A stretch of 64,000 nt of DNA, taken from positions 12,612,469 to 12,676,468 of the forward strand of contig NC_057790.1 in assembly GCF_014905175.1 (NCBI RefSeq), in the 5' to 3' direction. The position numbers were made by a program, and so were the translations under genes. Positions 12,284 to 23,859 of this stretch are shown one piece after another. The notes under the pieces were generated by a model. That model was not told the origin of the DNA, ran no database searches, and saw only the letters and a list, made by a program, of their open reading frames with translations. This DNA is from Aphidius gifuensis. Lineage: Eukaryota > Arthropoda > Insecta > Hymenoptera > Braconidae. The first letter of the stretch is position 1; every line of letters begins with the position of its first letter.

Positions 12284-12850
12284 GGGGTCCGTTCGTAATG
12301 GCAATTCGGCAGGGTTAGGGTTAGTAGGGATAAGTTAGCACCGAACTATAACCCAGTCCGTTCGTAATGGCCGGAGTTAGCGTTTACTTAACCCTGGCAT
12401 ATAAACAAATCTGCAGTCCAATTCACAGGGCATTACAATTTAGGGCTTTTTTCCTCCACTGACGGCGCTTGTGAAGCTTTTGTATATAAAATCTATATAA
12501 AAAAAATTTTACAAGCGCCATCAGCGGCAAAAAATAGCCCTAAATTGTAAAAAATTTGCCCTGTGAATTGGACTGCTGAATCGGTGTCTTATTTTTTTCA
12601 ATAATATAAACAAGATTTATTATTGTAAAATCTTAAGCAATTGCTAGAAAAATAGAATTCGTTTGAATAATGTCAAAGGGTTGTAAACATGATAATTTGA
12701 TTGTACATGATAAAATGATTCGAATTCGTTTATATGCCAGGGTTAAGTAAACACTAACTCCGGCCATTACGAACGGACGGGGTTATAGTTCGGTGTTAAC
12801 TTCTCCCTATTAACCCTAACCCTGCCGAATTGCCATTACGAACGGACCCC
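12284..12850. mobile_element. element W with ~140-bp terminal inverted repeats
   Basis: GGGGTCCGTTCGTAATGGCA and complement at the ends; arms also carry CCGGAGTTAG and CAGGGTTA blocks. Holds the MITE at 12414. Confidence 0.8.
12414..12575. mobile_element. palindromic CNG-flanked MITE, CAGTCC-ended
   Basis: CTG on both flanks; inserted in element W. Confidence 0.9.
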
Positions 12851-12867
12851 AGGGGTATCGCACTACA

Positions 12868-12990
12868 TGGGGTGCGTTCCGTGGCGAGTTGGCTACCTAT
12901 TCTGTACGAACTTCAAAATGGCGACGAAAAAAATAAAAAATATAATAATGTTAAATGTTACTATGATATATCACTATAGCCAGAGAGAAG
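12868..12990 (+). mobile_element. truncated copy of element D
   Basis: GGGGTGCGTTCCGTGGCGAG followed by the D interior (TTCAAAATGGCGACGAAAAA) up to the junction with element Q. No right end. Confidence 0.6.
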
Positions 12991-13201
12991 GGGTGCATTC
13001 CTTTAATAAAAAATTTTTTTTCGTTTTGCAATTTCGCCCTGTAATACCGACTAAAAACTAGAAACAGAAACAACGACAAAAGTGATAAATTTCTCGATGC
13101 AATATTCCAGGCTTTACAGTTTACGATAATGTGTGGTACGAGCTATGTGACAATAGCAAACAATCACAACAAGTCAATTTTCTATTTATTTCAGTTTGAT
13201 A

Positions 13202-14183
13202 CAGTGATGGGTAAATGGTCGATTTTTGAGGTTTCATACACTTACAGTAAGATACTGTAAGATACTGTAAGAAACTGTAAGATACCTCTGACGCCATTTT
13301 GAACATTCTTATTGACTGTCGACTCGACAATTAGTTCTTATTGCTCAATATATATTGGTACATGTAATTTATTTGTTATATAAATATATATAATATCAAG
13401 GAAAACCAGTTTTAAGGAATTAATGTTGCTTGAAACATATTTTTTTGGCAACATTAATTCCTTAGCTCCATCTTTTCCTTAGCTACTGCTTTTCCTCGGA
13501 CATTTTCTGTTTATTAAATAAATAATATACATGTCATTTTATTTTTAAAAGATGGAAATGTCCAAGAAAAAGCAGTAGCTAAGAAGAAAAAGATATAATA
13601 AGGAATTAATGTTGCTTAAAAAAGAATTTCTTTGGCAACTGTAATTCCTTAGCTCCATCTTTTCCTTAGCTACTATTTTTCCTTGGGATTTTTATTTATT
13701 TAAAAAATAAAATGCATGTAATTTTATTTATTAAATAAATTAAAATGTCCAAGGAAAAGCAGTAACTAAGAAAAAGATGTAGCTAAGAAATTAATGTTGC
13801 CAAAAAATTATGTTTTAAGGAATTAATGTTGCTTTAATTTTAAATAACTAATTTTTTAAATAAATAAAAATCCCAAGGAAAAATAGTAGCTAAGGAATTA
13901 CAGTTGCCAAAGAAATTATTTTTTAAGCAACATTAATTCCTTAGCTACATCTTTTCCTTAGCTACTGCTTGTTTTTGGATATTTTATTTATTTAATGAAT
14001 AAATTACATGTATTTATCGAATAAAAAAAAATTGTAGCACGAAGGTTCCACTTTTATTCGTAGGAGGCGCTCGGAACGCAATGTAAGATACCTCGATGTA
14101 TGAAACCGATGATGTAAGATACGGTATCTTACATGGTATCTTACACATGTAAGATACCAAGGTATCTTACCTACCCAACACTG
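13202..14183 (-). mobile_element. hAT-type non-autonomous element Z2
   Basis: CAGTGATGGGTAAATGG...CTACCCAACACTG, flanked by the exact 8-bp duplication GTTTGATA (13194-13201, 14184-14191). Reverse orientation to Z1; same GTAAGATAC end repeats and satellite interior (about 13390-14000). Confidence 0.9.
13390..14000. repeat. satellite units inside Z2
   Basis: Same core as in Z1, in alternating orientation. Confidence 0.8.
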
Positions 14184-14307
14184 GTTTGATATAAACATTG
14201 AACAGTTATCCATCTAATAATTGGAAGCCAAAAAAAATAATGTCATGTGCCAGTACTGCCACTACAAGAAACAGCTTTTTCCTATAAAATTTTGGCCGGT
14301 ATTACAG

Positions 14308-14470
14308 CAGTCTAATTCACAGGGCATTACAATTTAGGGCTTTTTTTCACCACTCACGGCGCTTGTGAAGCTTTTGTATGTAAAATCTATATAAAAAAAA
14401 TTTTTACAAGCGCCATTAGCGGCAAAAAAAAGCTCTAAATTGTAAAAAATTTGCCCTGTGAATTGGACTG
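14308..14470. mobile_element. palindromic CNG-flanked MITE, CAGTCT-ended
   Basis: Flanks CAG and CTG. The uninterrupted arm of Q at 13022-13050 gives the empty site. Confidence 0.88.
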
Positions 14471-14520
14471 CTGGGCGAAATTGCAAAACGAAAAAAAATT
14501 TTTTATTAAAGGAATGCACC

Positions 14521-14880
14521 TAGAACCGCTAACTTCACACTAGTTTTTTTGGATACAGCCAACATTAAAAAAATACAACAACAATGGTTAGCGTTATTAA
14601 TAAATTTGTTTGTTTATATTTACACATGTTTAGTACATATGTATATTGATTGACTGTCAAAATATCAAATTGTCAACAAATAAGAAAGGTTATATTTTTA
14701 TTTATTTTTTATGTGTTTCTAAGCAAGTTGGTACAGCTGAAACAATTTCAAAAAACGATTAAAACGCCGCCCTAAAGCCGTCATATGTGAACTAGATATT
14801 TCTGCCATAGTGCCATATCGCTATGGCACGCTATGGCATAGAACTTGGTCGAGAAAAACTATGCTAGTGCCCTAGTGGTC
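14521..14880 (-). mobile_element. dispersed repeat M2 (without element L)
   Basis: Reverse copy of 4531-5190 lacking L; supplies the empty site GGTACAGC. Confidence 0.6.
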
Positions 14881-15517
14881 AGTAAAAACCGTGTTTTTGA
14901 CAGATAATTTTTATCAATTTTTATTACTCAGAAAGCAGTATTAAAACTCCATGTGAACCAAACATTTTAAAATTCCTTATTATTTTTACTATTATTGATT
15001 GGTTTTTGAAAAAATAGTGTTTAATAGGAATGTAATTTAGGTATGTTCAAAGAAATTTCCCTTCCTTAATTAAAATTGTATAACTTACAATTAGAATTAT
15101 CATAATTTGTGGATACTCGACGCCTCTTTTTGTAAAAAAAAACTTTTTCTTTATTATCATGATTATATATTCAATATCTAAAATTATAGTATACAATATA
15201 TTTATTTAAACTGTTTATACGACAAAAAAAAAAATTAATTTATTATAATTAATTAAGTTGTGAAAATTGATGAAATTTTTTACTTCTTGGATTCGATTGT
15301 TGTTTATTCTTCCGTATTTTATTATTATTCTAATATTAAAAAATGGCACATTAATTATATTAACTATCATTATTGTACCGTAAAAATTAAGTTTGGCAAG
15401 CACAATTTAATAAATTACTTAAAAAAATCGTATGACATAAAACTTATTATTATTTTAACTACGACATGTATTTGTATTATTTATACATGTAACTTATTTT
15501 TTTTACTTTTCAAATGT
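14881..15517. other. no gene seen; 3' flank of mib2
   Basis: AT-rich. The 104-codon open frame at 15260-15574 is compositionally biased (Ile/Tyr/Asn) and overlaps the mib2 RING exon antisense, so it is not called. Confidence 0.5.
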
Positions 15518-18500
15518 CTAATAGAGATTAATTTTTTTGGTAATATTTTTACGACACATATGACAAGTTTTTAAGGGTGCTGCACAATTTTCACATGCAC
15601 CATGTCCACATAAAAATGCAACACTCCGTCGTCTCTCCATACAGATACTACACATACTTGCTTCTTCAAGATCAGCAACTCTTGTTTCTAAATATCTTAA
15701 TCTTTCCAAGTCTTTGTTTTTTTCTTCAGCTTTTGCATTTAGTTCATCTTTAGCAGTCTTCGATGTACCTGCAAATAATAAAATTAATTTTTATAATTTT
15801 TAAGTTAAAAAAGATTAAAATAAATTATTAAATTTACTTGTTGTTGACTTTTCAGTTCCATCATTTGAAACTGTTTCTATTGTAAAATTTTCTTGCTCGA
15901 CTGAACTGTCAGATAAGTGTCTGCAAAATTAAGTAATAATAAATAAGAATATTTTTTTGAATTGTCAACATAGAAAAGATAAAAATTTTTAATCAACTCA
16001 CAGATGTAAAGGTGATTGCTTCAGTTCAGGACGAACATAAGAAAATAATATTTCAGAAACAATTTCCGTCTGACTTGATGGTGCCAAGTCGATTGGTGTT
16101 TTGCCTTTGATGTTTTGTGTTTTCAAAAAAAGCATACCAAAGTTACTGCAGCTTACAAGGTAACATGCAAGTGCTAATTCTTTTGGTTTGTTTATAGCTG
16201 CTAGCTCTTGCCAAATCTAGAGCAATAAGAAACAAGAAATAAAAAAGTGTCGTAAATTAAACCCTAGAACTTAATCATATTAGTAATAATGATATTCCTA
16301 CGTTCAAAATAAGAAGCCAACCTGAGTAATTTTTGGTGCATCATGACTGCTCTCGGGTGTTGGGATTGTGGATGGTTTTTTAAAACTTTTGGAAACTGCA
16401 ATATGGAGTACATTATCACCATCATCGTCAATTGCAGTTATATCAGCTTTATGTGTAATCAGAAGTTCAACTAGACTCCATTGTCCTTGTGATACTGCAA
16501 CATGAAGTGGAATTTGCAATCTGTTGTTTTGAAGATTAATATTAATGCGACCTCGTGATTTCATAATTAAAATCTCAGCAACTTCACGATGTCCATTGAG
16601 TGATGCAAGATGAAGTGCACCAAAACCATCATCTTTTTTAACATTAACAAGATTCTGTACTCGCAGCATTAATTGTCTCGTCGCATGTGCATTACCTTTT
16701 AATGCTGCATGATGAAGTACGTTAAAACCACGTTTGTTTCGTATTGTAAAATCAACTTTATCACACGTTATTAATGCATCGACAATGTCAGCAGCGTCTT
16801 TGCCAATCGCATCATGGAGCGCAGTGTCACCATAAGAGTCTTGAAGATTGACATTACATCGATGGCGAAGCAAAACTTTAACACATGCCGAATGCTGTCT
16901 ATTGACTGAGACGTAAAGTGCCGTGCAACTAGTATTGTTCTGTGCGTCAACTGGAGCACCGCGACTCAGCAATAACTCCATTATTTTTGGCTGATTGCCA
17001 AATGCTGCATAGTGAAGTGGCAAATCACCCTCGTCATCAGATGCATTTACAGATGCACCTGCATCCAATAATATCACACAGAGTTCATAGCTACCTTCGT
17101 GGGCTGCAACTTGAAGAAACGTTTTTTTACCACCGCAAACACGATCATTCAGTCGTATATCAATATTGCCTGAATATTTTTTTAAACATTCACGAATAAG
17201 TAAAATACCAGCAGCACCCTTACTTGTATAATGCAAAAGTTTTTCAATTTCTACTTCTGTCGTTCCAACATCAACTGTAAGATCAATCAATTAAGTAATA
17301 TCAAAATGATAAAATAAATAATAAATTGATACTAACCTGGGAGTGAAAGTGGTTTTTCTTCAACTGGCAAACTGAATATCTTGATGACGTTTAGAGGATT
17401 AAGAGTCCATGTGTGTCCACCCAATGCAACACGCAAATCTCCATCACGATAAATTTTGACAATTTTTCCAGTTTTACCTAACGCACTTTTCATTGTATCA
17501 GTCCATTCACCATGATTAACTTGATAATTTCTAACAACAACAATATCATTTTTAATTTGCACCCAATCACCGAGACTAAATTTTTCTTTACCAGCAACTT
17601 TAATAAGTGCAAGTGGATGAAAAGTCCATCTATTTTCACATTTTTCATATTGTACACGTATATCACCTCTATCTGTAATACGATGTACAAAGCCAATTTT
17701 ATCAATATAATCAGCCATGCGAGGATTCCATCCTCCATGATCAGCTTGGAGCTCTTTCAATGTATCAATGTCTTTAGATACTTTAACTTTATCACCAACT
17801 TCATATATTACTGGTATTTGATTTGGCGGGTCAATGAAAATTTCATTACCACCAACAGTAGCATTGTTAGCAGTAACAAAAGCATGTCCTAAAACTGGTA
17901 AATGTTCTTTGTAATATGTACCAGAAGTCGCATCTTCAATTGAGCATAAATCAACACAACCTTTGTAGCCGAGTCGATAGACATTTGTTGTTCCTGATGT
18001 CCAAGCAACTGTTGCAACTGATCTGCTACTCTCGTTGTCCCATCCACGAATTTCCACAACCGTGCCACTTTGTCCTGTTGAATAATTTTTTTAAATATTG
18101 AAAATCAATAAATCATAAGTTTTCCATATTAAATATTTTTTTATTAAATTTTATATGTATGTACAAAATAAAAATTTTGTACAAAAAGCAGTATATCAAC
18201 ATTATTACCAGAACCACCATCTTGATTGCCCCATTCCCAGTCCGGACCACGTACAACTTTTGCACCAATAAATATTCCTTTCAGCGGTATTTTTACACAT
18301 CCCTCGCGTGGACTAATTTTAATGCCAATTGAGTCAGGTGTTTGTATCCTTTGGAAACTGTGACTTAAATTATGAACATCGGCCATATAACAGTGTGTAC
18401 ATAGGTCATAGTTTGAACATTGTGAACACTCCCATCTAAACCCAACAATAAATTTTTTACAACCATCACAAACAATTTGATTGTGTTGTATACCAGCAGC

Positions 18501-18758
18501 AGCGTTGTCAAATACTAAAAGGTCATAGTATCCCTGGTATCCAATTCGGTAATTACTTCTTGGTCCATGATCCCACTGAACAATAACTGTTTTATCTGGT
18601 GTCTTGTCAGTAGAATTTTGACCATGTCTAGTATTATTTTCGAGAAGTGCAAGGGGTTTACCAATTTCAACAACTGTACCAGCATGTCCTTCACCACCAT
18701 CCTGATCTTTCCATTTCCAGTCATATCCTCGCACAACTCTCAAGCCAACTTCCAACAT
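15518..18758 (-). CDS. mib2: mind bomb 2 E3 ubiquitin-protein ligase, six exons
   Basis: Predicted RING-type E3 ubiquitin ligase of the Mind bomb family; family members ubiquitinate Notch ligands, and fly mib2 is needed for muscle integrity. Exons (transcript order): 18758-18209, 18074-17337, 17274-16322, 16216-16002, 15920-15838, 15768-15518. All introns are GT-AG (134, 62, 105, 81, 69 nt) and the sum is 2790 nt (929 aa). Domains seen: MIB/HERC2 about residues 2-80 (VGLRVVRGYDWKWKDQDGG), ZZ zinc finger about 97-135 (CDGCKK, CSQC, CTHC), second MIB/HERC2 about 163-240 (GAKVVRGPDWEWGNQDGG, split by intron 1), two REP repeats about 260-420, about eight ankyrin repeats 450-740, an acidic/coiled linker, and a C-terminal RING at 886-918 (CSIC, CGHGAC, CHMC). 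The order and the GRSVATV-like motif favour MIB2 over MIB1. The start is the first ATG; the upstream in-frame TTG is ignored. Oddity: only one RING, whereas vertebrate MIB2 has two. Confidence 0.93.
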
Positions 18759-19240
18759 TGTTATCACCAATTTTATTCGATATCAAGTAACTTGAATTTC
18801 ATATTTTAAGATGAGTAATAACGTTCGTAGATATGTAAACGGGTTGTTTATTATTATGAATAATAATATTAATAATAGTGATGATAATCATGTAAATGAG
18901 ATTATTGTAGGAATTAGTCTACTAATTTTTCATTTAAATTACCTATAAAACGATAATTGATAACATGAGAGATAAAAAACTGTAAAACTGTCGGTTTTTT
19001 TTTCGTTTTTGTATCATTTTTCTTAAATGACTGTTTTAGTGAAAATCATGTTCTGTTTTGAATACAACAACTTCATAATATGCAATTACACCGTCAAACT
19101 TGGATTGCTTGGATTTGAAGAGAAAAATAAAAATGTTGTGTTACATTTTTTTCAATTGGTAAAATGAAACATTAATACCAATTAATACTGATAATACGGA
19201 AAAAGTCTAATTTGACATCATCAGAAATATCCCAGACATG
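18759..19240. other. upstream region of mib2, no feature seen
   Basis: AT-rich, holding the presumed mib2 promoter and 5' UTR; no initiator or TATA could be singled out. Confidence 0.4.
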
Positions 19241-19846
19241 AGCTGTGTTCGATGGTCGTCTCGGCTCAGTTCCGTCTCACTTACGGCAGTCCAATTCACA
19301 GGGCAAATTTTTTACATTTTAGGGCTTTCTTTTGCCGGTAATGGCGCTTGTCAAATTTTTTTTATATAGATTTCACATACAAAAGCTCTACAAGCGCCAC
19401 CAGTAGAGGAAAAAAGCCCTAAATTGTAATGTCCTGTGAATTGGACTGCGGCTCACTTATGGCGCTAGCGACGTACGGTTGTTTGAAGAACTACAAAGGC
19501 ACAAAATCTCAATACAGGTGCCTATCTATATCATCCCTAAAATTTTTATTTTTATTTCTATTTCTTTCATTTACTATTTGCTCTTACCTGAATTATATTA
19601 TCTATATTCATGTTGATTATATATTTATTAATTTATTGTAATAGATTATTATGATGACACTGTTTGCATAAAGTAAATAAACAATATTTATTGGGGCATT
19701 AATACAGTGATGATATAGATAAGCACCTGTATTGAGATTTTGTGCCTTTGTAGTTCTTCAAACAACCGTACGTCGCTAGCGCCATAAGTGAGCCGTAAGT
19801 GAGACGGAACTGAGCCGAGACGACCATCGAACACAGCTATGGAGTT
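19241..19846. mobile_element. palindromic element G, hosting a MITE
   Basis: Roughly 190-bp inverted arms beginning AGCTGTGTTCGATGGTCGTC; the left arm is split by the MITE at 19287 and the right arm is intact. Confidence 0.75.
19287..19448. mobile_element. palindromic CNG-flanked MITE, CAGTCC-ended
   Basis: CGG on both flanks. The intact right arm of element G proves the 3-bp duplication. Confidence 0.92.
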
Positions 19847-19861
19847 TAACACCTCCATGAT

Positions 19862-19930
19862 CCCAGATAACCACATACTGGTATGATACCGGTATGTTTC
19901 CGGTATATAAGTGGTAGAAAAGTAGTAATA
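19862..19930 (+). mobile_element. fragment of a CCCAGATAACC-ended element
   Basis: CCCAGATAACCACATACTGG followed by GGTATGATACCGG repeats; no right end identified. Confidence 0.4.
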
Positions 19931-19951
19931 GGTGCGTTCTTTGACTTGCGG

Positions 19952-20277
19952 CACCCGTATTCTCGGCAGTCCAATTCACAGGGCAAATTTTTTACAATTT
20001 AGGGCTTTTTTTTGCCGGTGATGGCGCTTGTAAACTTTTTTTTACATAGATTTCACATACAAATGCTCTACAAGCGCCGCCAGTGGAGGAAAAAAGCCCT
20101 AAATTGTAATGCCCTGTGAATTGGACTGCGGGGCAAAATTGTTCTCATTAGGGCTTTCTTTTTCCGCTGATGACGCTTGACAAAATTTTTTTTATATAGA
20201 TTTCATATAGAAAAGCTTCACAAACGCCACCATCGGAAAAAAAACGCTCTAATGAGAACATCCTCTGAATACGGGTG
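19952..20277. mobile_element. CACCCG-ended MITE containing another MITE
   Basis: Outer ends CACCCGTATTC/GAATACGGGTG; a CAGTCC-ended MITE sits at 19977-20128 with CGG on each side. Outer flanks CGG and CTG. Confidence 0.88.
19977..20128. mobile_element. CAGTCC-ended MITE nested in a CACCCG-ended MITE
   Basis: Removing it with one CGG restores the CACCCGTATTCNCGGGGC terminus of the host element. Confidence 0.92.
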
Positions 20278-20471
20278 CTGGAGCCTGCGGGTATCCACAC
20301 CTCTAGCGATCCCTCTCTACTCTTTTTCTCTTTCTTTTTCTAACTTGCGTGAAATTTCGTTATTGCGCTTCCAATTCCACGCAAATCAGAAGAGAAAAGG
20401 GAAAAAAAGTAGAGAGGGATCGTTAGAGGTGGGGATACCCGCAGGCTCCCGCTAGCGAAAGAACGCCCCAG

Positions 20472-20590
20472 CACCCGTATTCAGAGGATGTTCTCATTAG
20501 GGCGTTTTTTTTCCGATGGTGGCGTTAGTGAAGCCTTTCTATAATTTTGTCAATTCCGCCATCAATGAGGCTAATTGCAAAATACGGGTG
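20472..20590. mobile_element. CACCCG-ended MITE, internally deleted
   Basis: CAG on both flanks. It interrupts the left end of element H2: ...CCCAG|MITE|CAGATAACC. Confidence 0.9.
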
Positions 20591-21199
20591 CAGATAACCA
20601 TAACTGGTAAGACAATATGCTACTAGTAAATTACCGGAAATTTACTGGTAAATACAAAATATTTCAAAAAACAGGTAAACGGAAAATTACTGGTAGATTA
20701 CTGGTAAACATTTACCACAAATATTATTGGAAAATTACTGGTAGATTACTGGTGAACATTTACCAAAAATATTATCAGTAATCTACCAGTAATTTTCCAG
20801 TAATCTTTGTGGTAAATAATTACCAGTTATCTACCAGTAATTTTATGATAATCTTTGTGGCAAATGTTTACCAGTAATCTACCAGTAATTTTCCGGTAAT
20901 CATTGCAGCTAAAATGATAAAGATTTCCAGATCCAGATCTTGGGATCTTTATCAAATTATATTTTTCGAACATATTTTTTTTGTTGCTCATCTTGATTTT
21001 CCACTTTGCGTATAATGAAGAAAGAAAAAAAAATGCGAAACATATAATATTTATCAAGCTCGTATTTTTGAAAAAAAATCAGCATATCGAGTAATCAATA
21101 TTATATTTATTTTACGAAATTAAATAAATAAATCTTTTTTATAAATTTTTCTATTTCTATAAAAATTTCTGGAATCAGTTAATAATTAATATAATGTAT

Positions 21200-21920
21200 A
21201 CATAAAAATATTCTTTAGCTACATTTTTTCCTTAGCTACTGCTGTTCCTTGGATATTTGCATTTAAAAAAAAAAAATTTACATGTATTTTATCGATAAAA
21301 TAAATAAAAATGTCCAAAGATAAGCAGTAGCTAAGGAAAAGATGTAGCTAAGAAATTAAGGTTGCCAAAGAATTATATTTTAAGCAACATTATTTCCTTG
21401 AAACATAATTCTTTGGGAACCTTAGCTACATTTTTTCCTTGGACTTTTTTATTTATTCTATGAATAAAATACATGTAAATTTTATTTTAAAAAATAAAAT
21501 GTCTAAGGAAAAGCAGTAGCTAAGGAATTACAGTTGTAAAAAAAATTATATTTCAAGCTACATAATTTATTTGGCAACTTCAATTCCTTAGCTACATTTT
21601 TTCTTTAGCTACTGCTTTTTCTTGGACATTTTCATCCACTAAATGAATAATACTCATGTAAATTTTATTTTAAAAAATAAAAATGTCCAAGGAAAAGCAG
21701 TAGCTAAGGAATTACAGTTGCCAAAAAAATTATATTTCAAGCTACATAATTTTTTTGGCAACTTCAATCCCTTAGCTACATATATCTCTCAGCTACTGCT
21801 TTCTCTCGGACATTTTTATCTATTAAATGAATAATAAACATGTAATTTTATTTTGAAAAAATAAAAATGTCAAAGGAAAAGCAGTAGCTAAGGACAAGAT
21901 GTAGCTTCAAAATTAATGTT
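21200..21920. repeat. satellite array inside H2
   Basis: About four dyad units of AAGCAGTAGCTAAGGAAAAG and complement. Confidence 0.8.
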
Positions 21921-22239
21921 TTTGCGTGAAAATATTTCTCTACGCACTATCAATTGTGTGTTATCCCGTCTTTTACAAAATTAGTCTCAACAAACAATTT
22001 GTAGAACCGTTTATCAGAAAGTATGTAGAATATTTCTGAAAACAGTTTGTCATTTTTGTTCTAAATTTTATTGAAAAACTCTAGACGAAATTTTCTACAA
22101 ATATTACTGGAATCAATTAATAATACTATAATATAATTATAATATCGCTGTTTAAAATAAATGGTTATATCTATCGATTACCTGCAATGTGTTTCAAAAA
22201 ATGAATTGACGCATAGAAGGACGTCGGAGTTAACTTGAT

Positions 22240-22354
22240 GAAACTTAGAAAAAATAAGAAGCCCTGTGGTCTAGTGGTCAAGGCGTTTGCCCGGAAAGCA
22301 AGAGACCCGGGTTCGATTCCCGGCGGGGGAACTTCGTTATTTTTTCTAAGTTTC
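22240..22354. repeat. inverted repeat enclosing the tRNA-like sequence
   Basis: The 18-nt arms GAAACTTAGAAAAAATAA and its complement are perfect. With one bulged base, a GAAG/CTTC extension joins the arms almost directly to the tRNA-like acceptor stem, so the whole could fold as one long hairpin capped by the cloverleaf. Confidence 0.8.
22260..22331 (+). tRNA. tRNA-like sequence (GGA at the anticodon position), likely pseudogene or SINE head
   Basis: D, anticodon and T arms can be drawn. A box TGGTCTAGTGG and B box GGTTCGATTCC are good; the anticodon stem TTTGC/GCAAG closes a seven-base loop (22291-22297) with GGA at 34-36 (Ser code). Against a working tRNA-Ser: position 33 is C instead of U, the variable region is only four bases, and acceptor pairs 1-72 and 2-71 fail. 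It lies inside a perfect 18-bp inverted repeat (22240-22257 with 22337-22354), extended by four more pairs after a one-base bulge. I infer a pol III promoter-bearing tRNA-derived element. Confidence 0.55.
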
Positions 22355-22944
22355 TTTTCCCTCGGGGAAATTCCTTTTCTCCTTTCTCCAATTTTTCCTG
22401 AATGTCTTCGATTTTACAAAATCGGAGGAAATTAGAACAATTATTTTCGCCAAATAACACGGTATCGCTTAGTATTTTTTTTCTTTAAAGACATTTTTTG
22501 TTATACTACACACAGTAGAAAATTGAAGATGCATATAATCTTTTTGCAATCATGATTAAAAATATAATTTGAATATAATTTGTTCAAATATGAATATATA
22601 TATATAATAATTATCGTAGCTGCTATCCTTACCGAAAAATTATTGGTAAATTTCTGGTAAATATTTACCACAAAGATTGCCAGAAAATTACTGGTAGATC
22701 ACTGGTAAATATTTACCACAAAGATTACCGGAAAATTACTGGTGGATTACTGGTAAACATTTACCACAAAGATTATCGGAAAATTACTGGTAGATTACTG
22801 GTAGTGACTACTATAATGATTACCGGAAAATTATTGGTCGATTACTGGTAGTAGTTGCCACAAGAATTACCGGTAAATTTCTGGAAATTTTCGTATTTAG
22901 TTACCGGTAATTTCCAGTAATCTACCGGAAACTGGTTATCTGGG

Positions 22945-23292
22945 GCACATTAGCTGTGTTTGATGCAGCGTTGCCAACTCTGAAAACAGCAATATGGTAT
23001 GAAGGAGAGGAAAATATGGTAAAATGGACACCATTATGGTATAGAACGAAATTTTAAATTTTTTATTGAAATAAATTAAATGAAACCATGCAATTAATTT
23101 TTTTTTATTATTATTTATTTATTTAGTCATATTTACTTATTTTTATTAATATATTTATTTATTAATAATGACATTTTTCATATTAATTTTTTTAAATTTT
23201 TATCATATGAATTTTAGTACTTTTTAATGTAAAATATATTTTTAATTAAAAAACAATATATATTGTTTAATTTTTTTTTTTAATTAAAATTT
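22945..23292. other. no feature seen
   Basis: AT-rich sequence between H2 and the transposase relic; likely more of the relic's 3' region. Confidence 0.3.
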
Positions 23293-23850
23293 TCAGTTTG
23301 TATCAAACAAAACTCCCATTAACTCATCATCATCATCATCAATATAATTTTCTTTTTCTTTAATATTTGGTTTATTATACAAAGTACTTGTAGTCATACG
23401 TGGAAGCATTTCTTCGGATCGCTTACATTTAATGCAATTTCCATTGGAAAGAACATGTTGACTAGCTTATAATATTCCACGCATTGTTGGTACAGCTAAT
23501 TTATTTCTTATTTTTGTTTTAGCCAAGTTAATTTTACTGAAAGTTCTCTCACTATCAGCACCCGTATTCACAGGGCAAATTTTATACAATTTAGAGCTTT
23601 TTTTTGCCACTGATGGCGCTTATAAATTTTTTTTTATATAGATTTTACATATAAAAACTCTACAAGCGCCACTGGTGGATGAAAAAAGCCCTAAATTGTA
23701 ATGCCCTGTGAATACGGGTGCTGCATTTGAGTGTGGGAGTGCTAAAATATTTAACACACACTCAGATAAATTTTTATACAAATACTCATCAACGCATCAT
23801 TTTTTATGCTCATTACATGGACCCAAAAAGCATCACACATTACAACATTT
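23293..23850 (-). pseudogene. decayed hAT-type transposase C-terminal (dimerisation) region, split by a MITE
   Basis: Reading the minus strand and skipping the MITE at 23559-23720 gives a block with the motif LPHSNADSERTFSKINLAKT, followed by KIRN and a Cys-rich stretch. This is the conserved LPHSNAxxERxFS signature of hAT-like transposases and their domesticated relatives (ZNF862/ZMYM type). An in-frame TAA lies after RGIL and another stop lies near 23810, upstream in transcription, so it is broken. The tail ends in an Asp run and a TGA at 23293. The MITE interrupts the codon for the Ala of SNAD. It is the only transposase-like coding trace I could recognise in the window. Confidence 0.6.
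23559..23720. mobile_element. CACCCG-ended MITE
   Basis: Flanks CAG and CTG. Inserted in the transposase relic. Confidence 0.9.
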
Positions 23851-23859
23851 TTCATCAAC

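Larger units (their letters stand above)
12991..14520. mobile_element. element Q, GGGTGCATTCC-ended, hosting Z2 and a MITE
   Basis: About 57-bp inverted ends (GGTGCATTCCTTTAATAAAA and complement). Z2 occupies 13202-14183; a MITE at 14308-14470 splits the right arm. The second copy at 63789 shows the site without Z2. Confidence 0.8.
19931..20468. mobile_element. element S, palindromic, GGTGCGTTCTTT-ended
   Basis: Left GGTGCGTTCTTT and right AAAGAACGCC, then GAGCCTGCGGGTATCC and ATCCCTCTCTAC arms on both sides. Interrupted by the MITE complex at 19952-20277. Confidence 0.7.
20468..22944. mobile_element. satellite-bearing element H2
   Basis: Terminal inverted repeats CCCAGATAACCATAACTGG (left, split by a MITE) and GGTTATCTGGG (right). 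Both ends hold ~42-bp repeats of TTACTGGTAGATTACTGGTA. The interior has a short satellite array (21200-21920) and the tRNA-like hairpin. Confidence 0.75.

Noticed and set aside
12300..12330. GGGTTAGGGTTAG resembling telomeric repeat
   Set aside because: Only two units, located in the terminal inverted repeat of element W and mirrored at 12820; insect telomeres are normally TTAGG arrays.
15260..15574. 104-codon plus-strand ORF
   Set aside because: Antisense to the mib2 RING exon, with AT-driven Ile/Tyr/Asn composition.
18759..18770. TTG-initiated extension of mib2 by four residues
   Set aside because: Non-ATG start; the ATG at 18758 directly precedes the MIB/HERC2 domain, as in MIB2 proteins.
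20177..20455. 92-codon ORF
   Set aside because: Built from MITE and element S arms; no coding signal.
20591..20910. Regularly spaced ~40-bp repeats resembling a CRISPR array
   Set aside because: Units are both direct and inverted, spacers are not unique, and they sit at transposon ends in a eukaryotic genome.
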